This document shows, piece after piece, positions 43,379 to 51,378 of a DNA stretch of 64,000 bases. How positions within the stretch are numbered: the stretch's first letter is position 1; every line of letters starts with the position of its first letter. A model generated the notes under the pieces. The model had not been told where the DNA came from. It saw only the letters and a list, made by a program, of their open reading frames with translations, and searched no databases. Source of the DNA: DATFQI01 sp963816955 (lineage in GTDB: Bacteria; Actinomycetota; Thermoleophilia; Solirubrobacterales; Solirubrobacteraceae); assembly GCA_963816955.1 (NCBI GenBank), contig CAWFME010000001.1, positions 1 to 64,000 on the forward strand. The letters run 5' to 3'. A program made the translations under genes and the position numbers.

Positions 43379-44023
43379 CTACGCGGCCCGGCGCGCCAGG
43401 ACGATCTGCCAGTGGTCCTGCATCGAGAGCGCGCCGGGGCCGGGCGAGTGGGTCGCGAGCATCTCCTCGTAGCGCCCGCGCGCGCTCGCGGGCACCCCGA
43501 ACGGCGCCGCGACGGCCTCCCACACGGCGTCGAGGGACTCGAACCCGAGCCGGATCGCGTGCGCGCGCGACTCCACCTCGGCGCCCCGCAGGCGGCCGCG
43601 CACGGTTCCCTCGTCGCCCCACAGCAGCGGCGACGGGCCGTCGTAGGCGGCCGCGAGCAGCGTGCGCGCGACGAGCGAGCGCGGCAGCGGCGCGGCGAGC
43701 GCCAGCAGCCCGCCCGGCGCGAGGACGCGGTGCAGCTCGCGGCCGGCCCGCTTCGGCCGCGGCGTCAGCGCCACGCCGAGGACGGAGACGATCGCCTGCA
43801 CGCTCTGGTCGCCGTAGGGCAGCGCGTCGAGCTGCGTGTGCTCGCCGACGGAGAGGTCCACGGCTCCCTCCCCCGCGGCCTCGCGCAGCAGCGCGCGCAG
43901 CGGCTCCAACACCGCCATCAGCGCTGGCGCGCCGCCCGCCAGCGGGAACGGGCGCTGCTCGCGCGGCGGCCGGTCGCGCTCGGGGAAGCGCAGCGACAGC
44001 AGCGAGCGGCGGGAGAGCGGCAC
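43379..44023 (-). CDS. SAM-dependent methyltransferase-like protein
   Basis: A 214-residue protein with the second half of a class I methyltransferase. ALPYGDQSVQAIVSVLGVAL (motif II region) is followed by GRELHRVLAPGGLLALAAPL (post-II/III). The N-terminal glycine loop (motif I) is not recognisable; VDLSVGEHTQLD stands in its place, so AdoMet binding may be altered or lost. Start GTG at 44023 follows TAGCAT by six bases, which suggests a leaderless transcript. It lies between infC and rpmI and shares its upstream region with the divergent PhoX-like gene. Confidence 0.7.
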   Translation of the reverse strand: MPLSRRSLLSLRFPERDRPPREQRPFPLAGGAPALMAVLEPLRALLREAAGEGAVDLSVGEHTQLDALPYGDQSVQAIVSVLGVALTPRPKRAGRELHRVLAPGGLLALAAPLPRSLVARTLLAAAYDGPSPLLWGDEGTVRGRLRGAEVESRAHAIRLGFESLDAVWEAVAAPFGVPASARGRYEEMLATHSPGPGALSMQDHWQIVLARRAA

Positions 44024-44026
44024 GCC

Positions 44027-44074
44027 CCGATGCTAAGGCTCACGGCCGCACGATCCGATGCTACGGCTCACAGC
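44027..44074. repeat. Two near-identical 20-bp direct repeats, 28 bp apart, in a divergent promoter region
   Basis: Copies start at 44027 and 44055 (CCGATGCTAAGGCTCACGGC and CCGATGCTACGGCTCACAGC, 18 of 20 identical). On the minus strand each contains TAGCAT, a TANNNT -10. The inner copy is correctly placed for the methyltransferase gene. The arrangement looks like a duplicated promoter or operator. Confidence 0.6.
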
Positions 44075-44121
44075 TGCTTCATCCGGGTAGGCGCGGGGAA
44101 GCACACGAGCGGGAGGGTTCC

Positions 44122-45579
44122 GTGCACACACGCAGGACGTTCATCCGTCGCGGCGCGCTCGGCGCCGGAGCACTGGCGATCGCCACCGGGCCGCGCGTCG
44201 CGTTCGGCGCCGGGAGCGGCTACGGGCCGCTCGTGCCAGATCCGGGCGGGCTGCTGGACCTGCCCGAGGGCTTCCACTACCGGGTGCTGCAGACCCATGA
44301 CGACCGGCTCACCAACGGCCGGCCGGTCCCGGACCACTTCGACGGCATGGCCGCCTTCCCGGGCCCTGACGGCTCGACGATCCTCGTCCGCAACCATGAG
44401 CTGCGCCCGGCCGACGCCGCGACCAAGACGCCCGTGATCGGCTCCAACCCCTACCGCAGCGACGGCGTGGCGGGCACCACGGGGCTGGTAGTCGGCCGCG
44501 ACGGCCGGCTCAAGCGCTCGTTCGTGACCTCGTCGGGCACGCTGACCAACTGCGCCGGCGGCGCCACGCCCTGGGGCACCTGGATCACCTGCGAGGAGGA
44601 CCGCACGACGGATCACGGCTACTGCTTCGAGGTCGACCCGGCCCATCCCGAGAACAAGCTCTCGCGCACGCCGATCCGCGACATGGGGTACTTCTCGCAC
44701 GAGGCCTGCGACGTGGACCCGAGCACCGGCATCGTCTACCTGACCGAGGACGACGCGCGCCTGCCGATCCCGGACGATCCCGCCACGGAGACGCCCGAGG
44801 GGTCGCGCACGAGCTTCCTCTACCGCTATTTGCCCGAGGACCCGCGGCCGCGCCCGGGCGCATTGCAGGCGGGCGGGCGGCTGCAGGCTCTGGCGATCGA
44901 CAAGCGCCCCTCGTACAACATGGACCTCGGCAAGACGGGCGACCGGTTCGCGGTCGTCTGGAAGGACGTGCGGCCGCAGCAGGCGCACGAGGACGCGCTG
45001 AAGAAGGGATGCGCGCGCTTCAACCGGCTCGAGGGCTCGTTCTTCTCCGGCGGCGCGTTCTGGTTCGACGACACCGCGGGCGGCGAGGCGCGGCTGGGCC
45101 AGATCTTCCGCTACCTGCCGCGCACGAACCGGCTCGAGCTGTTCCTCGAGGGCTCCTCACCGGCCCAGATGGAGTCGCCGGACAACTTGACGATCACGCC
45201 GTGGGGCGACCTCTGGTTCGTCGAGGACGGCCCGGGCTCGCAGCGCGTGATGGGCGTGAAGCCGGGCGGCCACACGTACGTGTTCGCGGAGAACCGGCTC
45301 GTCGGCGCCGAGGAGGGCGACGCGACCGAGCTGGCCGGGCCGACGTTCGCGCCCGACGGCAAGACGTTCTTCGTGAACCTCTACGACCCCGGCCACACGC
45401 TCGCGATCACCGGCCCGTTCCGCGGCGACCGCACCGGCGGCCGCGCGCTCGCGTCGGCGGCGCCCCGGCACGCGCACGCGCCGCGCATGACGGGCGAGCT
45501 CGCCGAGTACGCGGCCAAGAACGGCCGCTCGCCGTGGGAGGCGGCCGCCTTCGAGGCGCTGGGCGCCCGCGTGACGTAG
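44122..45579 (+). CDS. PhoX-like (DUF839) secreted phosphatase-family protein
   Basis: A 485-residue protein with a Tat signal: RRTFIRRGALGAGALAIA, close to the S-R-R-x-F-L-K consensus. DUF839/PhoX signatures are STILVRNHELRPAD, TPWGTWITCEED, MGYFSHEACDVDPSTGIVYL and SPDNLTITPWGDLWFVEDG. PhoX enzymes are Tat-exported, calcium/iron-dependent phosphatases. This shorter version keeps the propeller and the Cys in the ITCEED loop, but exact metal ligands cannot be assigned by eye. Start GTG at 44122 has GGGAGGG five bases upstream. It is convergent with infC and stands between infC and rpmI-rplT. Confidence 0.86.
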   Translation: MHTRRTFIRRGALGAGALAIATGPRVAFGAGSGYGPLVPDPGGLLDLPEGFHYRVLQTHDDRLTNGRPVPDHFDGMAAFPGPDGSTILVRNHELRPADAATKTPVIGSNPYRSDGVAGTTGLVVGRDGRLKRSFVTSSGTLTNCAGGATPWGTWITCEEDRTTDHGYCFEVDPAHPENKLSRTPIRDMGYFSHEACDVDPSTGIVYLTEDDARLPIPDDPATETPEGSRTSFLYRYLPEDPRPRPGALQAGGRLQALAIDKRPSYNMDLGKTGDRFAVVWKDVRPQQAHEDALKKGCARFNRLEGSFFSGGAFWFDDTAGGEARLGQIFRYLPRTNRLELFLEGSSPAQMESPDNLTITPWGDLWFVEDGPGSQRVMGVKPGGHTYVFAENRLVGAEEGDATELAGPTFAPDGKTFFVNLYDPGHTLAITGPFRGDRTGGRALASAAPRHAHAPRMTGELAEYAAKNGRSPWEAAAFEALGARVT

Positions 45580-45598
45580 CCGCGGCGCGCGCCGGGCG

Positions 45599-46264
45599 CT
45601 AGATCTGGTTCGGGTCGATCGCGGCGGGCTCGGCCGAGCCCGCCGGCTTCTGCTGCGGCTTCGCGCGCTTCTCTTCCTTCTGGTCCTCGGCGGCGGCCTC
45701 TGCGGCGTCGTCGGCGGCCGTGCGCGTGGGCGCGAGCATCATCGTCATGTTGCGGCCGTCCTGCTGGGGCCGCTGCTCGATCGTGGCCAGCTCGCCGAGG
45801 TCCTCCGCGAGCCGGTTGAGGATCATCTCCCCGCGCTCGGGGTGGGCCATCTCGCGGCCGCGGAACATGATCGTCACCTTGACCTTGTCGCGCGCCTTGA
45901 GGAAGCGCTCGACGTGGCCCTTCTTGGTGTCGTAGTCGTGCTGCGCGATCTTCGGGCGGAACTTGATCTCCCGCACGTTGATCTGCGTCTGGTGCTTGCG
46001 CGCGGCCTTCTGCTTCTGGTTCTGCTCGTACTTGTACTTCGAGTAGTCCAGGATGCGGCAGACCGGGGGCTTGGCCTCGGGGGCGACCTCGACGAGGTCG
46101 AGATCGCGCTCCTGCGCCTGGCGCAGGGCGTCCTGGGTCTTCATGATGCCGACCTGCTGACCCGTCTCGTCGATGAGCCGGACCTCGGGCACGCGAATGC
46201 GCTCGTTGATCCGGGTGGGGTCGCGCTCCGGCGGCTGCCGGTCGAACCTTCTCGGGACCGGCAC
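45599..46264 (-). CDS. infC: Translation initiation factor IF-3
   Basis: A 221-residue IF-3. The N-terminal domain begins TRINERIRVPEVRLIDETG and the linker includes VCRILDYSKYKYEQNQKQK. The C-terminal domain has IKFRPKIAQHDYDTKKGHVE and VTIMFRGREMAHPERG. A charged tail of about 45 residues (AEDQKEEKRAKPQQ) extends beyond the usual end, as in other actinobacteria. GTG at 46264 is used as the start; no Shine-Dalgarno is visible, and an AUG codon is absent as usual for infC, which is autoregulated through rare start codons in E. coli. It is split from rpmI-rplT by two genes. Confidence 0.96.
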   Translation of the reverse strand: MPVPRRFDRQPPERDPTRINERIRVPEVRLIDETGQQVGIMKTQDALRQAQERDLDLVEVAPEAKPPVCRILDYSKYKYEQNQKQKAARKHQTQINVREIKFRPKIAQHDYDTKKGHVERFLKARDKVKVTIMFRGREMAHPERGEMILNRLAEDLGELATIEQRPQQDGRNMTMMLAPTRTAADDAAEAAAEDQKEEKRAKPQQKPAGSAEPAAIDPNQI

Positions 46265-46330
46265 TAGAGGTGTCTGCGGCGCGTCAAGAAGAGCGCGGCG
46301 CGGTGTGGGAACGCGTAATCAAGGCTGTGA

Positions 46331-46357
46331 AGTATAGCGGCGCAGCGGTCGTGTCAA
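46331..46357 (-). promoter_or_regulatory. infC promoter with consensus boxes
   Basis: On the minus strand TTGACA (46357-46352) and TATACT (46336-46331) are separated by 15 bases. Both match housekeeping sigma boxes at five to six positions. The spacing is two bases short of optimal. The leader to the infC start would be about 60 bases. Confidence 0.55.
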
Positions 46358-46405
46358 GGCTGCGCCGGCCTCCCCACCCAGCCGCTGTCGTCGCTGGCCG
46401 GCGCC

Positions 46406-47464
46406 TCAGCGGCGCTCGCAGCTGCGGCGCGTGTCCCGCCGGTCCGTCCGCGCCCGGTCGCGCCCCGTCCCGCAGCGGACCCGGTCGCGGCCACCGCCGC
46501 GCGCGAACACGCGGTCGGGGCCCGCGCCGCCGGACATCCGGTCGGCGTCCTCGCCACCCTCGAGCAGGTCGGCGCCCGGGCCGCCGAGATAGACGTTGCG
46601 GCCGCCCGTGTCGTAGAGGGCGTCGTCGCCGGCGCCGCCGTCGAGGCGGTCCGGGAGCAGGCGGATGATCGGGGTGTAGACGCCGTCGCCCTGGCCCGGG
46701 TCGCCGAAGAGGCGGTCGTCGCCGGCCTGGCCGGCGAGGCGGTCCGCGCCCGTGCCGCCGAAGATCGCGTCGTCGCCGCCGCGACCGCGCAGGACGTCGG
46801 CGCCGTCGCCGCCGTCGAGGGTCTCGGCTCCGCTCGCGCCGCGCAGGACATCGGCCCCGGCGCCGCCGACCGAGACCTCGAAGCCGGACACCTCGTCGCC
46901 CTCCCCCGCCTCGCCGGCGGCGCCCGTGGCGAGGTCGACCGTCACCGGCGCTGCGCGGGTCGCGAAGGAGAGGACGTCCTCCCCGCCGCCGGCGAGCAGG
47001 CGGTCGGCGCCGGGCCCGCCGTCGATCTCGTCGGGCTCCGCGCCACCCTCGATCGCATCGCCGCCGTCACCTCCGGAGAGCGAGGTGTCCACCTGGAGGT
47101 CGCCAAGGATGCCCAGCACGTCGTCGCCGTCCCCGAGCGCGGCCGCGAAGCCGTGCAATCCCTGGAAGCCCTCGGTCACGGGGCAGCGGGCGCCGCGGGC
47201 GTCCGTGTTGCGGCAGGGCGCGTCGGCGGTCAGGACGGCGCCGTCGTCGCGGACGACGAACTCGTCCCCGTCGCGGGCAACGGTCACGCGGTTGGCCTCG
47301 CCCGGCGCGCCCTCGAACGTCGTGATCGGGACGGGCGGCGCGCCGCCGTACTTCGAGCACGCCACGTCGCCCTGGCAACCGTCGGCCATCACCACGGACA
47401 CCTTCGACGCCGACGCTGACGCGGGCAGCGCGAGCAGGACGGCAAGGGCGAGAGCGAGGCGCAT
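46406..47464 (-). CDS. Secreted calcium-binding RTX-like repeat protein
   Basis: A 352-residue exported protein. The signal peptide is MRLALALAVLLALPASASA. An N-terminal domain of about 110 residues carries several Cys (CQGDVACSKYG, CRNTDARGARCPV). About ten glycine/aspartate nonapeptide-like repeats follow (for example GGPGADRLLAGG, GGDGADVLRGRGGDDAIFGG, GGAGPDRVFARGG), then a Cys/Arg-rich tail. Such repeats wind into calcium-loaded beta-rolls. No toxin or protease domain is attached, and no type I secretion genes are nearby. The N-terminal signal implies Sec export and a cell-surface or matrix role. Confidence 0.85.
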   Translation of the reverse strand: MRLALALAVLLALPASASASKVSVVMADGCQGDVACSKYGGAPPVPITTFEGAPGEANRVTVARDGDEFVVRDDGAVLTADAPCRNTDARGARCPVTEGFQGLHGFAAALGDGDDVLGILGDLQVDTSLSGGDGGDAIEGGAEPDEIDGGPGADRLLAGGGEDVLSFATRAAPVTVDLATGAAGEAGEGDEVSGFEVSVGGAGADVLRGASGAETLDGGDGADVLRGRGGDDAIFGGTGADRLAGQAGDDRLFGDPGQGDGVYTPIIRLLPDRLDGGAGDDALYDTGGRNVYLGGPGADLLEGGEDADRMSGGAGPDRVFARGGGRDRVRCGTGRDRARTDRRDTRRSCERR

Positions 47465-47504
47465 GGCGCGAAGCTACTGCGCCGGCTCGCCGCGCCGCAA
47501 GCGT

Positions 47505-49426
47505 TCAGCCCGGGGTTCGCTCGGCGGCCTCGGCGACGAGGCGGGACACGGCCTCGTCGAGCGGCATCGACCCGAGGTCGCCCTCCTTGTGGCGGCGCAG
47601 GGCCACGGCGCGCTGCTCCGCCTCACGATCGCCGACCACGAGCATGTACGGGACCTTGCGCAGCTCGGCCTCACGGATCTTGCGCCCGACGGACTCCGTG
47701 CGGTCGTCGAGCTCCGCCCGCAGCCCCGCCGCGCCCAGCGCCTCCGCCACCTCGCGCGCGTAGTCCGCGTGGCGGTCGGCGAGCGGCAGCACGCGCGCCT
47801 GGACGGGCGCCAGCCAGAGCGGGAACTCGCCCGCGTAGTGCTCGATCAGGATGCCGATGAAGCGCTCGAAGGAGCCCATCAGCGCGCGGTGGATCATCAC
47901 CGGCCGGTGGTCGGCATTGTCGGCGCCGGTGTAGGTGAGGTCGAAGCGCTCGGGCATCACGTAGTCGAGCTGGACGGTGCCGAGCTGCCAGGAGCGGCCG
48001 ATCGTGTCGGTCATGTGGAGGTCGATCTTGGGGCCGTAGAAGGCGCCGTCGCCCTCGTTGAGGTCGTACTCGACGCCGCGCAGCTCCAGCGAGTCCTTCA
48101 GCGCCTTCTCGGCGCGGTCCCACATCTCCTCGGTGCCGATGCGCTTCTCGGGGCGGGTGGAGAGCTCCAGGCGCGGCTCGAAGCCGAAGGTGTCGTAGAT
48201 CGCGTAGCCGAAGTCGAGGCAGCGGTTGACCTCCTCCGGGATCTGCTCCTCCGTGCAGAAGATGTGGGCGTCGTCCTGTGTGATGTGGCGGACGCGCAGC
48301 AGCCCGTGCAGGGTGCCGCTCGGCTCGTGGCGGTGCACGAGGCCGGCCTCGGAGTAGCGGATCGGCAGGTCCCGGTAGGAGTGGCGCTCGTCGTTGAAGA
48401 GCTGGATGTGGGCCGGGCAGTTCATCGGCTTCAGGCCCATCGTGCGGCCCTCGACCTCGGTGAAGTACATGTTCTCGCGGTACACGTCCCAGTGCCCGGA
48501 GGCCTTGAAGAGGTCGACGTCGTAGAGGATCGGCGTCTTGACCTCGCGGTAGCCGCGGGCGCCGTTCTCCCTGCGCCAGAGCGCGGTCAGCTCGTTCCAG
48601 ATGACCATGCCGTTGGGCTGCCAGAACGGCGAGCCCGGGCTCAGCTCGGAGAACAGGAAGAGGTCCAGCTCCTTGCCGAGCTTGCGGTGGTCGCGGGCGC
48701 GGGCCTCCTCGAGCCGGTGCAGGTAGTCCTCGAGGTCCTCCTTGGAGTGGAAGGCCGTGCCGTAGATGCGGGTGAGCATCGTGCGGTCGGAGTCCCCGCG
48801 CCAGTAGGCGCCGGCCACGGAGAGCAGCTTGAAGGTCTTGATGCGCTTGGTCGAGGGCGCGTGCGGGCCGCGGCAGAGGTCCGTGAACGGGCCGTTGGTG
48901 TAGAGCGACACGGTGTCGACGCCTCCTTCGCGGACCAGGTCCTCGATCAGCTCGACCTTGTAGTCCTGCTGCTCGCCCTGAAGCGCTCGAGCGCCGCCTC
49001 CGCCGTGACGTCCTCGCGCTCGAACCGCTCGTCGGCCTTGACGTGCTCGCGCATCTTGGCCTCGATGCGCTCGAAGTCGTGGTCGGAGACGGTGACGCCC
49101 TCGGGGAACTCGAAGTCGTAGTAGAAGCCGTCGTCGATCGGCGGGCCGATCGAGATCTTGGTCCCCGGGTAGAGGTCGAGGATCGCCGCGGCCAGCACGT
49201 GCGCGGTGTCGTGGCGGATCAGCTCCAGCGACTCAGGGTCGCGGCTGGTGACGATCGCGACCTGGTCGCCGTCTTGCAGCGGTCGTGTGAGGTCCCTCAC
49301 CTCGCCGTCGACCTTCACGGCGAGGGCGGCGCGGGCGAGGCCGGCACCGATGGAGGCCGCCAGATCCGCGCCACTGGCGCCGTCCGGCAGCTCCTTGGAG
49401 GTCCCGTCGGGGAGCACGACTTGCAT
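47505..49426 (-). CDS. thrS: Threonine-tRNA ligase (one-base frameshift)
   Basis: A full-length ThrS of about 640 residues read across one indel. The first frame runs from ATG at 49426 through the TGS domain (QVVLPDGTSKELPDGASG) and the editing-domain HDTAHVLAAAILDLYPG, as far as AALERF. The second frame resumes GEQQDYKVELIEDLVREGG and continues through LHGLLRVRHITQDDAHIFC and the C-terminal anticodon-binding domain. Adding one base near 48977-48981 (TTCAGGG to TTCAAGGG) restores the whole protein. ThrS is essential and normally single-copy, so a sequencing error is the likely cause. ATG follows TAGCAT by eight bases, so the mRNA is probably leaderless and there is no room for a T-box. Confidence 0.93.
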
Positions 49427-49494
49427 GCGCGGGGATGCTAGTGCGGCGGTTGTATCCGGGCGTTTACGAACAGGCGTTCGGCGGGCATTGCTAC

Positions 49495-49530
49495 GGTTCG
49501 AACCCACGACGGTTGCACACGCAACCAGTC
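49495..49530 (+). promoter_or_regulatory. Palindrome and hairpin upstream of the Rpf-like gene
   Basis: GGTTCGAACC (49495-49504) is a perfect 10-bp palindrome. It is followed by GGTTGC-ACAC-GCAACC (49511-49526), a 6-bp stem extended by GAC/GTC around a bulged A. They sit 60-95 bases before the ATG, in the 165-bp divergent region with thrS. An operator and a leader hairpin are plausible. It does not match the c-di-AMP riboswitch often found before rpf genes. Confidence 0.35.
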
Positions 49531-49591
49531 ACTGAACCGAAAACGACGCGGCGCGCCTCCTTCTATGCGTGCGCCGTCCAAGGACGTGATC

Positions 49592-50221
49592 ATGAGACCG
49601 ACGACCACGACCGCGCTGGCGCTTGCCGGCACGGCGCTGGCTCTGCCGGCCGGAGTTGCACTGGCGGAGACCACCGACGATCCGCCCAGCCCCGCCGAGA
49701 GCGCGCTCGCCGCGCCGTTCGCGGGCCACCTGTCGATGACCGCCCAGATGCGCGCGGAGCGCCGCGAGGTGCTCGTGGAGCGCCTGACCCCGCGGATCAT
49801 CCGCACGGAGCGCAAGACCGCGCGCGTGAAGGGCGCGGACTTCTCCTCGCGCGCCGAGAAGCGCCGCCTGCGCGGCGGGTCGCCTCGAGAGCTGCGAGCG
49901 GAGCTCGAGCAGAGCCGCCGCGAGCTGCGCCGCGCCGAGAGCGCCGCAGCGACCGCACCGGCCGCCGGCACGCCCACGACGGGCGCCGGCACCGCCGCTC
50001 CCGCGCACCTCCAGGCCATCGCGGCCTGCGAGTCGGGCGGCGACTACTCGACGAACACCGGCAACGGGTTCTACGGCGCGTACCAGTTCACACAGGAGAC
50101 TTGGGCCTCGGTCGGCGGCACCGGCAACCCCGCCGCCGCGAGCCCGGCCGAGCAGGACCGACGCGCCGCGATGCTCTACGCGCAGTCCGGCTCCTCGCCC
50201 TGGCCTGTCTGCGGCCAGTAG
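49592..50221 (+). CDS. Resuscitation-promoting-factor-like secreted muralytic protein
   Basis: A 209-residue exported protein. The signal peptide TTTTALALAGTALALPAGVALA ends before ETTDD. A charged helical middle (about residues 50-125) leads to a C-terminal Rpf/lysozyme-like domain: LQAIAACESGGDYSTNTGNG, FYGAYQFTQETWASVGGTGN, then AMLYAQSGSSPWPVCGQ. The catalytic Glu is in ACESGG, and the Cys of ACES and of PVCGQ are the usual disulfide pair. Rpf proteins cleave peptidoglycan and promote regrowth from dormancy. ATG at 49592 is preferred over the ATG at 49565 because it directly precedes the signal peptide. Confidence 0.9.
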   Translation: MRPTTTTALALAGTALALPAGVALAETTDDPPSPAESALAAPFAGHLSMTAQMRAERREVLVERLTPRIIRTERKTARVKGADFSSRAEKRRLRGGSPRELRAELEQSRRELRRAESAAATAPAAGTPTTGAGTAAPAHLQAIAACESGGDYSTNTGNGFYGAYQFTQETWASVGGTGNPAAASPAEQDRRAAMLYAQSGSSPWPVCGQ

Positions 50222-50246
50222 AACGACGCGGAGTAGGGTGGCGGGG

Positions 50247-51377
50247 ATGGACCCCGCCGCCCTTCGCGCCGAGTTTCCCGTCCTGCAGCGGGTCGCCTAT
50301 CTGAACGCCGGGACGGACGGGCCGCTGGCCGCGGCCGCGGTGAAGTTCGCGCAGGCCGAGCTGGAGGCCGAGCTCACCGAGGGCCGGACGACGGCGCACT
50401 TCGAGCGGCGCTTCGAGCTCCAGGCCGCCCTGCGCGCCGGCTATGCGCGCGTGCTGGGGGCCGCGGTCGAGGACGTCGCGCTGACGACGTCGACGAGCGA
50501 GGGGATCGGCGCGGTGATGGCGGGGATGGACCTCGGGCCCGGCGACGAGATCGTCTCCTCCGACGAGGAGCACCCCGGCGTGCTCGGGCCGTTGAAGGCC
50601 GCGCGCGAGCGCGGCGCGACGATCCGGCTCGTCCCGTTCGGGGAGCTCGCGAGCGCCGTGACCGCGACGACGACGCTGGTGGTCTGCTCGCACGTCGGCT
50701 GGGTCTCGGGCGAGGTCGCCCCCGCGGAGCTCGCGGAGCTCGACGTCCCGGTGATCCTCGACGGCGCGCAGGGCTCGGGCGCCGTGCCCGTCGACGTCAA
50801 TGCGCTCAACTGCGCCGCCTACGCCGCCGCGGGCCAGAAGTGGCTGTGCGGGGCCGACGGCACGGGGATGCTCTACGTCTCCCCCCGCCGGCGCGAGCGG
50901 ATCCGCCCGATCGCGCCCAGCTACGTCTCCTTCGAGGACACCACGCGCCAGCTCGAGTCGCCCTACAAGCCCGACGCGCGCCGCTACGACACGCCGTCGC
51001 TCTCGCGCGAGGCCGCCGCGCTCACGCTCGGCGCGCTCGAGGTGCTCGAGCGCCACGGCTTCGACGCCGTTCTCGCGCGCGGGCGCGAACAGGCCGCCGA
51101 CCTGGCCCGCCGCCTCGAGGAGACCGGCCACACGGTCGCCCCGCGCGGCGACACCACGCTCGTGGCCTGGGAGGACACCGACCCGGAGGGCACGCGCGAC
51201 CGCCTGCGCGACGCGGGGATCGTCGTCCGCAACCTGCCCGGTCGCCCGCTGCTCCGCGCCTCGGTCGGCGCCTGGAACGACGAGAGCGACCTCGAGCGCC
51301 TGCTCGCCGCCCTCGCGCCAGACACGCGCACCTGGCGCGGCGAGCGCGAGGAGACGCCGAGCGCCCGCTCGGCCTGA
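50247..51377 (+). CDS. Class V aminotransferase (cysteine-desulfurase-like PLP enzyme)
   Basis: A 376-residue PLP enzyme. The N-terminus reads LRAEFPVLQRVAYLNAGTDG, as in NifS/Csd-type proteins. A cofactor-loop TSTSEGIGAVM, SSDEEHPGVLGPL and ILDGAQGSGAVPVDV (PLP-contacting Asp and Gln) follow. The Schiff-base Lys is in AAGQKWLCGADGTGM. No conserved desulfurase active-site Cys loop is obvious, so desulfurase, selenocysteine lyase or epimerase-like roles are all open. ATG at 50247 is seven bases after TAGGGT, suggesting a leaderless transcript; GTG at 50238 lies inside that promoter. Confidence 0.85.
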   Translation: MDPAALRAEFPVLQRVAYLNAGTDGPLAAAAVKFAQAELEAELTEGRTTAHFERRFELQAALRAGYARVLGAAVEDVALTTSTSEGIGAVMAGMDLGPGDEIVSSDEEHPGVLGPLKAARERGATIRLVPFGELASAVTATTTLVVCSHVGWVSGEVAPAELAELDVPVILDGAQGSGAVPVDVNALNCAAYAAAGQKWLCGADGTGMLYVSPRRRERIRPIAPSYVSFEDTTRQLESPYKPDARRYDTPSLSREAAALTLGALEVLERHGFDAVLARGREQAADLARRLEETGHTVAPRGDTTLVAWEDTDPEGTRDRLRDAGIVVRNLPGRPLLRASVGAWNDESDLERLLAALAPDTRTWRGEREETPSARSA

Positions 51378-51378
51378 G

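Noticed and set aside
45583..45594. Palindrome CGGCGCGCGCCG between the PhoX-like gene and infC as a terminator
   Set aside because: Short alternating GC palindromes arise readily by chance in this composition, and there is no U-tract or convincing loop.
48977..48981. Programmed ribosomal frameshift in thrS
   Set aside because: No slippery heptamer with a downstream stimulator, and no precedent for thrS. A one-base sequencing loss explains it more simply.
41957..49440. T-box or amino-acid attenuator upstream of thrS or pheS
   Set aside because: thrS has a leader of only a few bases by its -10 position, and pheS starts inside the preceding gene. No T-box sequence is visible.
49490..49530. 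GGTTCGAACCC resembles a tRNA T-arm, suggesting a tRNA gene
   Set aside because: The flanking bases do not pair into a T stem, and no acceptor, anticodon or D arm can be built upstream.
49427..49591. c-di-AMP (ydaO-type) riboswitch before the Rpf-like gene
   Set aside because: The conserved core of that class is absent; only a palindrome and a short hairpin are present.
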